Shown one piece after another: positions 1-6,348 of a stretch of DNA of 7,011 nt. The DNA lies in assembly GCA_018828205.1 (NCBI GenBank), contig JAHJWA010000169.1, positions 1 through 7,011 on the forward strand, in the 5' to 3' direction. A program made the position numbers and the translations under genes. Position 1 is the stretch's first letter. The number at the start of each line of letters is the position of its first letter. The notes below the pieces were generated by a model, which saw nothing but the letters and a program-made list of their open reading frames with translations, searched no databases and had not been told where the DNA came from. Source of the stretch: Alphaproteobacteria bacterium (GTDB lineage Bacteria > Pseudomonadota > Alphaproteobacteria > Sphingomonadales > Sphingomonadaceae).

Positions 1-1706
1 ACGCATTCCAGGCCCATGCCGACGATCACGCGCATGACCATGCCGATCACAAGCCGGGCTTCTTCGCCCGCTGGTTCATGTCGACCAACCACAAGGACAT
101 CGGCACGCTCTACCTGATCTTCGCGATCATCGCCGGCATCGTCGGCGGCGCGATCTCGGGCATCATGCGGATGGAACTGGCCGAGCCGGGTATCCAGTAT
201 CTGACCTGGTGGGCCGAATTCATGGGCGGCACCGCGGATTTCGACACCGCGCTGCACATGTGGAACGTCTTCATCACCGCGCACGGTCTGATCATGGTGT
301 TCTTCATGGTCATGCCGGCGATGATCGGCGGCTTCGGCAACTGGTTCGTGCCGCTCATGATCGGCGCGCCCGACATGGCCTTCCCGCGGATGAACAACGT
401 CAGCTTCTGGCTGACGGTGGCGGGCTTCTTCAGCCTGATCTTCTCGCTCTTCGTTCCCGGCGGCACCGGCCCCGGCGCGGGCACCGGCTGGACGGTCTAC
501 GCACCGCTTTCCACCACCGGCAGCCAGGGCCCGGCGGTCGATTTCGCGATCTTCTCGCTCCACCTCGCGGGTGCGGGCTCGATCCTGGGCGCGACCAATT
601 TCATCACCACCATCTTCAACATGCGCGCGCCGGGCATGACCCTGCACAAGATGCCGCTGTTCGTGTGGTCGGTGCTGGTCACCGCCTTCCTGCTGCTGCT
701 GGCGCTGCCGGTGCTGGCCGCGGCCATCACCATGCTGCTGACCGACCGCAATTTCGGCACCACCTTCTTCGATCCCGCCGGCGGCGGCGATCCGGTGCTC
801 TACCAGCACCTGTTCTGGTTCTTCGGCCACCCCGAGGTCTACATCATGATCCTGCCGGGCTTCGGCATGATCAGCCAGATCGTGGCGACCTTCAGCCGCA
901 AGCCGGTGTTCGGCTATCTCGGCATGGCCTACGCCATGGTCGCGATCGGCGTGGTCGGCTTCGTCGTCTGGGCGCACCACATGTACACCGTGGGCCTCGA
1001 CGTGAACACGAAGATGTATTTCACCGCCGCCACCATGGTGATCGCGGTGCCGACCGGCGTGAAGATCTTCAGCTGGATCGCGACGATGTGGGGGGGATCG
1101 ATCGAGTTCAAGAGCCCGCTGGTCTGGTCGCTCGGCTTCATCTTCCTCTTCACCGTCGGCGGCGTGACCGGCGTCTATCTTGCCAACGGCGGGATCGACG
1201 ATGTCGTCCACGACACCTATTTCGTGGTCGCGCACTTCCACTACGTGCTGTCGATGGGTGCGGTGTTCTCGCTCTTCGCCGGCTTCTACTACTGGTTCCC
1301 GAAGATGAGCGGCCGGATGCATTCCGAACTGCTCGCGCACCTGCATTTCTGGGGCTTTTTCATCGGCGTGAACGTGATCTTCTTCCCGCAGCATTTCCTG
1401 GGTCTGCAGGGCATGCCGCGCCGTTACCCGGACTACACCCCGGCGTATCAGTATTGGAACGAGATCAGCTCGCTGGGCTACCACATCATGGCCGCCTCGA
1501 TGCTGCTGTTCTTCGCCAATCTGATCTACGCCTTCACCGTCGGCAAGAAGGCTCCGGCCAACCCCTGGGGCGAGGGCGCGACGACGCTGGAATGGACGCT
1601 GTCCAGCCCGCCGCCGTTCCACCAGTTCGAGACGCTGCCGGTGATCGAGGATCATCACGATTACCACGATCACCGTCAGGAAGATCCCAAGACGACGTCG
1701 GTCTGA
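1..1706 (+). CDS. ctaD: Cytochrome c oxidase subunit I (aa3 type), 5' end cut by window edge
   Basis: Catalytic subunit of the aa3 cytochrome c oxidase, an inner-membrane proton pump that reduces O2 with electrons from cytochrome c. The frame is open from the left edge, with 25 codons before the Met at 78 and no start codon among them, so the true start lies a few codons upstream. Counting that Met as 1, the visible ligands are His69 and His388 (heme a), His386 (heme a3), and His251, His300 and His301 (CuB), with cross-link Tyr255. Asp99 and Glu253 mark the D proton channel and Lys329 the K channel. Each equals Paracoccus numbering minus 25, so there are no indels across the core. GHPEVY identifies an A1-type oxidase. 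About 12 membrane helices are expected. Both tails are rich in His and Asp. A hairpin terminator follows the TGA at 1704. Subunit II (ctaC) is expected upstream. Confidence 0.98.
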   Translation, partial: AFQAHADDHAHDHADHKPGFFARWFMSTNHKDIGTLYLIFAIIAGIVGGAISGIMRMELAEPGIQYLTWWAEFMGGTADFDTALHMWNVFITAHGLIMVFFMVMPAMIGGFGNWFVPLMIGAPDMAFPRMNNVSFWLTVAGFFSLIFSLFVPGGTGPGAGTGWTVYAPLSTTGSQGPAVDFAIFSLHLAGAGSILGATNFITTIFNMRAPGMTLHKMPLFVWSVLVTAFLLLLALPVLAAAITMLLTDRNFGTTFFDPAGGGDPVLYQHLFWFFGHPEVYIMILPGFGMISQIVATFSRKPVFGYLGMAYAMVAIGVVGFVVWAHHMYTVGLDVNTKMYFTAATMVIAVPTGVKIFSWIATMWGGSIEFKSPLVWSLGFIFLFTVGGVTGVYLANGGIDDVVHDTYFVVAHFHYVLSMGAVFSLFAGFYYWFPKMSGRMHSELLAHLHFWGFFIGVNVIFFPQHFLGLQGMPRRYPDYTPAYQYWNEISSLGYHIMAASMLLFFANLIYAFTVGKKAPANPWGEGATTLEWTLSSPPPFHQFETLPVIEDHHDYHDHRQEDPKTTSV

Positions 1707-1731
1707 TCGCAGGGTCAACCGAACACGCGAG

Positions 1732-1764
1732 CGGCCGGTCCCCAGGGGCCGGCCGTTTGCGTTT
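1732..1764 (+). terminator. Probable intrinsic terminator after ctaD
   Basis: A GC-rich inverted repeat begins 26 bases after the ctaD stop. The arm CGGCCGG (1732-1738) pairs with CCGGCCG (1749-1755), and the stem can extend inward through C and G runs around a one-base bulge at T1739. It is followed by TTTGCGTTT (1756-1764), a modest interrupted T tract. Position and shape fit a Rho-independent terminator that ends the ctaD transcript before the epoxide hydrolase gene. The weak T tract means read-through is possible. Confidence 0.65.
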
Positions 1765-1796
1765 GTGATAGGCTCGCCGCCGAATCGAATTGCCCG

Positions 1797-1801
1797 AGGA
1801 G
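1797..1801 (+). promoter_or_regulatory. Ribosome binding site setting the hydrolase start at GTG 1810
   Basis: AGGAG lies 8 bases before GTG 1810, a near-ideal Shine-Dalgarno site and spacing. The open frame extends back to another GTG at 1765, but that codon sits directly behind the terminator T tract without a binding site. The 15 residues it would add do not resemble the family N-terminus. Confidence 0.75.
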
Positions 1802-1809
1802 AACAGCCC

Positions 1810-2781
1810 GTGTCCGCGACCAGCCCGCAAATGCGCATGATCGATGCCGGCGAAGTGCAGCTGCGCTGCGCGATCGCGGGCGAGGGGCCGCTGGTGATCT
1901 TCGTCCACGGCTTTCCCGAGAGCTGGTACAGCTGGCGTCACCAGCTTGGACCCGTGGCCGAGGCCGGTTTCACCGCCTGCGCGATCGACGTGCGCGGCTA
2001 TGGCGGTTCGGACAAGCCCGAGGCGATCGACGCCTATGCGCTGGAGCGGATCGTGGGCGATCTGGTGGGCTTGCGGCAGGCGCTTTCGCCCGAGGCGCCC
2101 GCGGTGCTGGTCGGGCACGACTGGGGGGCGCCGATCGTGTGGAATACCGCGCTTACCAATCCGGAGGATTTCCGCGCCGTCGCCGGCCTCTCGGTGCCCT
2201 TCGGCGGGGTTCCCAACCGCCCCTTCACCGAGGTCTTCCGCGAGCATTTCACCGCCAAGGGGCGATTTTTCTACCAGGAATATTTTCAGGAGCCCGGAAT
2301 AGCCGAGGCCGAGGCCGAGGCGGATCCGCGCGATTTCGTCCAGCGGATGATGTATGCGATCTCGGGCGACGTGCCGCCGGGCGATTATTTCGACAAGCCC
2401 TACGGCGCCACCTTCCTCGAAGGTCTGCCCGATCCGCAGCCGGTCGCCTGGCTGAGCGAGGGGGATCTCGATTTCTACGAGGCCGAGTTCCGCGCCTCGG
2501 GCTTTCGCGGTCCGCTCAACCGCTATCGCAACCACGAGCGCGATTTCGAATGGCTCCGGCAGTTCGCCGGGCAGCGGATCGAGCAGCCCGCGCTGTTTAT
2601 CGGCGGAACGCGCGATCCGGCGTCGTTCCTGTTCGGCGCGATCGAGGATCCCGTGGCCTTCACCCGCATGTTCGCGCCGCGAGTCGAGGGCAAGGTGCTC
2701 GAGGGCTGCGGGCACTGGACCCAGCAGGAAAGACCCGAGGCGGTGAACCGCCTGCTCCTCGCCTGGCTGGCCACGCTCTAA
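1810..2781 (+). CDS. Epoxide hydrolase-like alpha/beta hydrolase
   Basis: A 323-residue cytosolic alpha/beta hydrolase, starting at GTG 1810 because of the AGGAG site at 1797. Motifs match soluble epoxide hydrolases: HGFP (33-36) for the oxyanion hole, and GHDWG with Asp104 as nucleophile. The cap segment has Tyr155 in YQEYF and Tyr239 in NRYRN, the pair that activates the epoxide oxygen. Asp269 in GGTRDP is the probable acid, and His302 in GCGHWTQ the base. The family opens epoxides to vicinal diols through a covalent Asp ester. An Asp nucleophile also occurs in haloalkane dehalogenases, but the paired cap tyrosines favour epoxide hydrolase. The natural substrate is unknown. The gene lies between ctaD and ctaB with a terminator before it and a possible promoter after it, so it may be its own unit. 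A weak -10-like GATAGG at 1767-1772 could serve it. Base composition does not stand out from its neighbours. Confidence 0.9.
   Translation: MSATSPQMRMIDAGEVQLRCAIAGEGPLVIFVHGFPESWYSWRHQLGPVAEAGFTACAIDVRGYGGSDKPEAIDAYALERIVGDLVGLRQALSPEAPAVLVGHDWGAPIVWNTALTNPEDFRAVAGLSVPFGGVPNRPFTEVFREHFTAKGRFFYQEYFQEPGIAEAEAEADPRDFVQRMMYAISGDVPPGDYFDKPYGATFLEGLPDPQPVAWLSEGDLDFYEAEFRASGFRGPLNRYRNHERDFEWLRQFAGQRIEQPALFIGGTRDPASFLFGAIEDPVAFTRMFAPRVEGKVLEGCGHWTQQERPEAVNRLLLAWLATL
2302..2319 (+). repeat. Three tandem GCCGAG hexamers inside the hydrolase gene
   Basis: Three perfect copies of GCCGAG encode alternating Ala-Glu just after the first cap-domain tyrosine (Tyr155) motif of the epoxide hydrolase. The family already carries an Ala-Glu-rich stretch here, so this is probably normal coding sequence with repetitive codon use. 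A short slippage expansion is possible. Confidence 0.5.
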
Positions 2782-2786
2782 CGCCC

Positions 2787-2815
2787 TTTCGCGCTTGGCC
2801 ATGCGCGGCTATAGC
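2787..2815 (+). promoter_or_regulatory. Candidate promoter for ctaB
   Basis: The -10-like hexamer TATAGC (2810-2815) lies in the 45-base gap between the hydrolase stop and the ctaB ATG. Seventeen bases upstream of it is only a poor -35 match (TTTCGC, 2787-2792). A better-looking TTGGCC (2795-2800) is too close to the -10. A start about seven bases past the -10 would fall near 2822, leaving a leader of only about five bases before ATG 2827. This is a pattern call only. Confidence 0.35.
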
Positions 2816-2826
2816 GCCCCCACACC

Positions 2827-3744
2827 ATGACCCAGACCGCACCCCTTGTCCTGCCCGCCGATTGGCGCGACTTCTTCGCTTTGACCAAGCCTCGGGTGAT
2901 GAGCCTGGTGATCTTCACCGGGCTGTGCGGGCTGCTTGCGGCGCCGGGGTCGATCCATCCGGTGCTCGGCTTTACCGCGATCCTCTGCATCGCGCTGGGC
3001 GCGGGCGGGGCGGCGGCGCTCAACCAGTGGTGGGAAGCCGATCTCGACGCCGGGATGAAGCGCACCGCCAAGCGCCCCTTGCCCGCCGGTCGGATGCAGC
3101 GCGGCGACGCGCGCGATTTCGGCATCGCGCTCTCGGTTGCCTCGGTGCTGGTGATGGGGCTGGCGATCGGCTGGCTCGCCGCGGGGATCCTCGCGCTCTC
3201 GATCCTCTATTACGCGGTGGTCTACACCATCTGGCTCAAGCCCCGCACCCCGCAGAACATCGTCATCGGCGGCGGCGCGGGCGCGTTTCCGCCGCTGATC
3301 GGCTGGGTCGCGGTGACCGGCGAGATCACCATGATGCCGGTGCTGCTGTTCGCGATCATCTTCTTCTGGACCCCGCCGCATTTCTGGGCGCTGGCGCTGT
3401 TCGTTAAGTCCGATTACGCCAAGGTCGGCATCCCGATGATGCCCGTCGCGCGCGGCGAGACCAGCACGCGGCGCCAGATCCTCGCCTATGCGGTGCTGCT
3501 GGTCCCGATCGCCGCCGCGCCCTGGTTCATCGGCGGGACCGGCATGGTCTACGGTCTTGCGGCGCTCGCATTGTCGCTTGCCTTCCTTGCGCTTTCGCTC
3601 CCCGTCGCTTTCCGGCAGACGGGCACGGACGACGCCATGAAGCCCGAGAAACGGCTGTTCGCCTTCAGCATCCTCTACCTTTTCGCGCTGTTCGCGGTGC
3701 TGGTCGTGGACCGGGTGCTGGTAGTCAATGGAGTGACCGCATGA
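2827..3744 (+). CDS. ctaB: Heme O synthase (protoheme IX farnesyltransferase)
   Basis: An integral-membrane UbiA-family prenyltransferase that adds a farnesyl group to heme B, giving heme O, the precursor of the heme A used by CtaD. At 305 residues it is normal for the family. The first polar motif is N66 through D74 (NQWWEADLD), followed by MKRT and KRPLP (77-86), which bind Mg-pyrophosphate. The conserved WTPPHFWALAL (181-191) is followed by SDYAKVGIPMMP (195-206), the second conserved loop. About nine membrane helices are expected. The start at ATG 2827 gives a normal cytosolic N-terminus (DFFALTKPRV at 15-24), but no Shine-Dalgarno sequence precedes it. The stop TGA overlaps the next gene's ATG as ATGA. 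Heme A synthase (ctaA), the next enzyme in the pathway, is not in this window. Confidence 0.97.
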   Translation: MTQTAPLVLPADWRDFFALTKPRVMSLVIFTGLCGLLAAPGSIHPVLGFTAILCIALGAGGAAALNQWWEADLDAGMKRTAKRPLPAGRMQRGDARDFGIALSVASVLVMGLAIGWLAAGILALSILYYAVVYTIWLKPRTPQNIVIGGGAGAFPPLIGWVAVTGEITMMPVLLFAIIFFWTPPHFWALALFVKSDYAKVGIPMMPVARGETSTRRQILAYAVLLVPIAAAPWFIGGTGMVYGLAALALSLAFLALSLPVAFRQTGTDDAMKPEKRLFAFSILYLFALFAVLVVDRVLVVNGVTA

Positions 3745-3866
3745 CGCCCGAAGAAGACATCGAACGCAAGCGCCGCCAGCGCAGCCGCAATCTCGTGATG
3801 GGCGGTTTGCTGCTGTTCTTCGTGGTTCTGTTCTACGCGATCACGATCGTGCGAATGGGCGACTGA
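3741..3866 (+). CDS. 41-residue single-pass membrane protein, CoxF-like
   Basis: A short gene between ctaB and ctaG. Its ATG overlaps the ctaB stop as ATGA, a GGAG (3730-3733) lies 7 bases upstream, and its TGA is two bases before the ctaG ATG. The protein has an acidic start (MTPEED), a strongly basic stretch (ERKRRQRSR, 8-16), then one hydrophobic helix at about residues 18-37 and a short tail ending RMGD. By the positive-inside rule the basic end should be cytosolic. Tiny proteins of this layout occupy the same slot in other alphaproteobacterial cox clusters and are sometimes labelled CoxF. I recognise the position and layout rather than a defined domain. Its tight coupling suggests an accessory role in oxidase assembly or stability, which is an inference. 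It shows no metal-binding Cys or His. Confidence 0.85.
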   Translation: MTPEEDIERKRRQRSRNLVMGGLLLFFVVLFYAITIVRMGD

Positions 3867-3868
3867 CG

Positions 3869-4441
3869 ATGACGACGGCCAGCCTCGACAACCGCAACGC
3901 GCGCACCGCCTTCTTCGCCTTCCTCGGCGCGGCGGCGATGCTCGGCATGGGGTATGCCGCGGTTCCGCTCTACGATCTGTTCTGCCGCGTCACCGGCTTC
4001 GGCGGCACGACGCAGCGGGCGACCGAGAGCGATGCCGCGCTCGCCGCGCAGATGGCGCAGAGCGCGGGCGGGCGGCAGATGTCGATCCGCTTCGATGCCA
4101 GCACCGCCAGCGACATGCCCTGGACATTCCGCCCCGAACAGCCGACCGATACGGTCCAGATCGGGCAGCGCGATCTGGCCTTCTACACCGCGCGCAACAA
4201 CAGCAATGTGCCGATCACCGGCACCGCCACCTTCAACGTCGAACCCGAGCAGACCGGGCGCTATTTCAACAAAATCCAGTGTTTCTGCTTCACCGAACAG
4301 GTGCTGCAGCCGGGCGAGGAAATTCGCATGCCGGTGCTCTATTACGTCGACCCCGCCATTCTCTCCGACGAGAACGCCGAGGGCGTCGAGCAGATCACGC
4401 TGAGCTACACTTTCCACCGCGCGGACACAGGCGCAGAGTAA
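3869..4441 (+). CDS. ctaG: Cytochrome c oxidase assembly protein CtaG/Cox11 (CuB chaperone)
   Basis: A membrane-anchored copper chaperone that delivers Cu(I) to the CuB site of subunit I. Its 190 residues are typical for the family. One helix at about residues 12-32 anchors the protein, with the rest in the periplasm. The conserved LYDLFCRVTGFGGT (34-47) holds Cys39, and the copper-binding CFCF motif is at 138-141 (Cys138 and Cys140) within an immunoglobulin-like fold. The family region LPVLYYVDP-like, here MPVLYYVDP (154-162), and the end segment ITLSYTFHR (176-184) also match. ATG 3869 follows the small upstream gene by two bases, so translation is probably coupled. This is Cox11 and not the unrelated seven-helix CtaG of Bacillus. 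Confidence 0.97.
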   Translation: MTTASLDNRNARTAFFAFLGAAAMLGMGYAAVPLYDLFCRVTGFGGTTQRATESDAALAAQMAQSAGGRQMSIRFDASTASDMPWTFRPEQPTDTVQIGQRDLAFYTARNNSNVPITGTATFNVEPEQTGRYFNKIQCFCFTEQVLQPGEEIRMPVLYYVDPAILSDENAEGVEQITLSYTFHRADTGAE

Positions 4442-4508
4442 GAGACTGGACCCGGGGCGCGACGCGCTTTAAGGGCACCGGCATCCGATCCACAGGACCG
4501 AAAGACCC

Positions 4509-5330
4509 ATGGCTGGCACCGTAAACCACGACTATCACATTCTCGAACCCGACATCTGGCCGCTGATCGGCTCGCTGTCGGCTTTGACCTTCACCACCGG
4601 CATGGTGCTGTTCATGCACGAGATGGGGGCCGCGCATCTTGTGCTCGGCCTCGGTATCGCCGGCCTGATCGCGACCTTCTTCAGCTGGTTCTCGAACATC
4701 GTGAAGGAAGCCGAGCGCGGCGATCACACCCCGGTGGTGCAGTTGCACATGCGCTACGGCATGATCCTGTTCATCGCTTCGGAAGTGATGTTCTTCGTGG
4801 GCTGGTTCTGGAGCTGGTTCGATTTCGCGCTGTTCCCCAGCGAATTGTCCGACGTGATCGGCGGTGTCTTCCCGCCCGAAGCGATCGAGGCGGTGATCGA
4901 TCCCTTCTCGCTGCCGCTGCTCAACACGCTGATCCTGCTGTGTTCGGGCACCACGGTGACCTGGGCGCACCACTCGCTGATCCACGGCAACCGCGACGGC
5001 CTCAAGAAGGGGCTGTGGCTGACGATCATCCTGGGTGCGGTGTTCTCCGCGATCCAGGCCTATGAATATGCGGCCGCTCCCTTCGACTTCGGTGGCAACA
5101 CCTACAGCTCGGCCTTCTACATGGCGACGGGCTTTCACGGCTTCCACGTGCTGATCGGGACGATCTTCCTGATCGTCTGCCTGCGCCGCACCTATCTGGG
5201 CCACTTCACCCCGCGCCAGCATTTCGGCTTCGAGGCCGCTGCCTGGTACTGGCATTTCGTCGACGTGGTGTGGCTGTTCCTCTTCATCACCGTCTACGTC
5301 TGGGGCGGTTGGGGCGCCGCGGTCCACTGA
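4509..5330 (+). CDS. ctaE: Cytochrome c oxidase subunit III
   Basis: Core structural subunit of the aa3 oxidase. It carries no cofactor but supports proton uptake into the D channel and protects subunit I from inactivation during turnover. The 273 residues and seven predicted helices are normal. Recognisable segments are GDHTPVVQLHMRYGMILF (71-88), the conserved membrane Glu92 in ASEVMFF, TWAHHSL (151-157), GFHGFHVLIGT (208-218) and WYWHFVDVVWLFLF (246-259). ATG 4509 is preceded by AGGA at 4494-4497, 11 bases away. The 67-base gap after ctaG holds no clear terminator or promoter, so co-transcription with ctaG is likely. Its TGA overlaps the next gene's ATG as TGATG. Confidence 0.98.
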   Translation: MAGTVNHDYHILEPDIWPLIGSLSALTFTTGMVLFMHEMGAAHLVLGLGIAGLIATFFSWFSNIVKEAERGDHTPVVQLHMRYGMILFIASEVMFFVGWFWSWFDFALFPSELSDVIGGVFPPEAIEAVIDPFSLPLLNTLILLCSGTTVTWAHHSLIHGNRDGLKKGLWLTIILGAVFSAIQAYEYAAAPFDFGGNTYSSAFYMATGFHGFHVLIGTIFLIVCLRRTYLGHFTPRQHFGFEAAAWYWHFVDVVWLFLFITVYVWGGWGAAVH

Positions 5331-5728
5331 TGGAGCCCGGTTCGCCGGACACGGATACAGGGCGGCCTTCCCCGGCACCATCGCTCGGGGAGGTCGCCCT
5401 TTTCGGTTGCTGCCCGCGCTGCGGGACGCGCACGCTGTTCGCGGGCGTGGTCAAGTTCGCACCCCGCTGCAGCGCCTGCCAGCTCGATTTCGACCGCTTC
5501 AATGTCGGCGACGGTCCGGCCGCCTTTCTCACGCTGATCCTGGGCGCGCTCATCAGCGGGCTGGCGATCTGGCTCGATGTCGCGGTCCGTCCGCCCTTCT
5601 GGGTCCATATCCTGCTGTGGGTGCCGATCACCATCGGCGCGGTGCTTGGCGGGCTGCGCGTCTCCAAATCGCTGCTGATGACGGCGGAATACCGCAACCG
5701 GGCCGGTGAGGCCGGGCGCAGCGAATGA
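5330..5728 (+). CDS. DUF983 zinc-ribbon membrane protein
   Basis: A 132-residue protein of the uncharacterised DUF983 family. After a Pro/Ser-rich N-terminus comes a four-cysteine zinc-ribbon-like module, CPRC (28-31) and CSAC (47-50), then LDFDRFNVGDGPAAF (52-66), the family signature. Two hydrophobic helices follow at about 64-84 and 89-109. An extra Cys27 directly precedes the first motif. The start is set at ATG 5330, which overlaps the ctaE stop (TGATG). An upstream in-frame start at 5270 would lie inside ctaE and add Arg-rich shadow sequence. The end overlaps the SURF1 start as ATGA. Being wedged between ctaE and SURF1 suggests a role in oxidase assembly, perhaps metal or heme handling. 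That is inference; no function is shown by the sequence. Confidence 0.93.
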   Translation: MEPGSPDTDTGRPSPAPSLGEVALFGCCPRCGTRTLFAGVVKFAPRCSACQLDFDRFNVGDGPAAFLTLILGALISGLAIWLDVAVRPPFWVHILLWVPITIGAVLGGLRVSKSLLMTAEYRNRAGEAGRSE

Positions 5729-6342
5729 CCGAACCGACCCGCGCGCGCATTCCCGTTGTTTCCACCGTGATCGTGCTGGCCGCCGTGCTCACGATGATCG
5801 CGCTCGGCTTCTGGCAATTGGGCCGGATGGACGAGAAGGAAGCGCTGATCGCGCGTTACGCCTCCGCCGGCGAGCAACCCGAGATAGGCTGGCCCACCCC
5901 GGCGCAATTCGAGACCGCGCTGTTTCGCCGCAGCACGGTGAATTGCGCGCAGGTTACCGGCTTCGACAGCATCGCGGGCACCTCGCGCCGCGGCGAGAAG
6001 GGCTGGGCGCAGATCGCGCGCTGCACGCTCGCCGATGGAGCCGACGCCGATGTCGCGATGGGCTGGTCGCGGATTCCCGAACCGCCCGCCTGGGACGGGG
6101 GCACGGTCACCGGTCTGGTCGCGCCCTATGGCGATTCGGTGCGTCTGGTCGCGATCGCGCCGGTCGCTGGCCTGCAGCCGCTGGCCGCGCCCGATCCGGG
6201 CGATCTTCCCAACAACCATCTCGCCTATGCCGGGCAGTGGTTCCTGTTCGCGCTCACCGCGCTGGTGATCTACGGTCTCGTCCTGCGCCAGAAGCTGGGT
6301 CTGGGGGCCGGACGCAGGAGCGACCGGGCTTCGCCGCGCTAA
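5725..6342 (+). CDS. SURF1 family cytochrome c oxidase assembly protein
   Basis: An inner-membrane assembly factor that aids insertion of heme a into subunit I. The protein has the SURF1 layout: an N-terminal helix at about 10-29 running into GFWQLGRMDEK (28-38), a periplasmic domain, and a C-terminal helix at about 169-188 preceded by PNNHLAYAGQWF (162-173). The His of this last motif (His165) has been linked to heme a binding in Paracoccus Surf1. At 205 residues it is shorter than most family members (commonly about 220-260), and the periplasmic domain is the compact part. Cys74 and Cys100 are both in that domain and could form a disulfide. ATG 5725 overlaps the DUF983 stop as ATGA, indicating translational coupling. 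The tail after the last helix is basic. Confidence 0.95.
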   Translation: MTEPTRARIPVVSTVIVLAAVLTMIALGFWQLGRMDEKEALIARYASAGEQPEIGWPTPAQFETALFRRSTVNCAQVTGFDSIAGTSRRGEKGWAQIARCTLADGADADVAMGWSRIPEPPAWDGGTVTGLVAPYGDSVRLVAIAPVAGLQPLAAPDPGDLPNNHLAYAGQWFLFALTALVIYGLVLRQKLGLGAGRRSDRASPR

Positions 6343-6348
6343 AGCGCC

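Noticed and set aside
1090..1096. A run of seven G bases in ctaD as a possible slippage or phase-variation site
   Set aside because: It encodes conserved Trp-Gly-Gly in the K-channel region. The frame is intact on both sides, and phase variation of an oxidase core subunit is unlikely.
209..1768. A 519-codon open frame on the + strand inside ctaD
   Set aside because: Very rich in Arg, His and Leu, no domain, and entirely overlaps the unmistakable ctaD frame; a frame shadow.
1765..1809. Extended hydrolase start at GTG 1765
   Set aside because: No ribosome binding site, directly behind the terminator; GTG 1810 has AGGAG at ideal spacing.
1534..2802. A 422-codon open frame on the - strand opposite the hydrolase gene
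   Set aside because: It mirrors a gene with complete catalytic motifs. Its translation is Arg/Gly/Ala-rich with no recognisable domain, as expected for an antisense shadow in high-GC DNA.
2139..3407. A 422-codon + frame bridging the hydrolase and ctaB
   Set aside because: Arg/Ala-rich shadow crossing two real genes in another frame.
4442..4508. Possible terminator or promoter between ctaG and ctaE (GCGC-GAC-GCGC then TTTAA)
   Set aside because: The stem is only four base pairs and no T run or convincing -10/-35 pair is present; co-transcription is simpler.
4395..5381. A 328-codon - frame opposite ctaE
   Set aside because: Low-complexity Glu/Gln/Arg/His translation without motifs; a shadow of ctaE.
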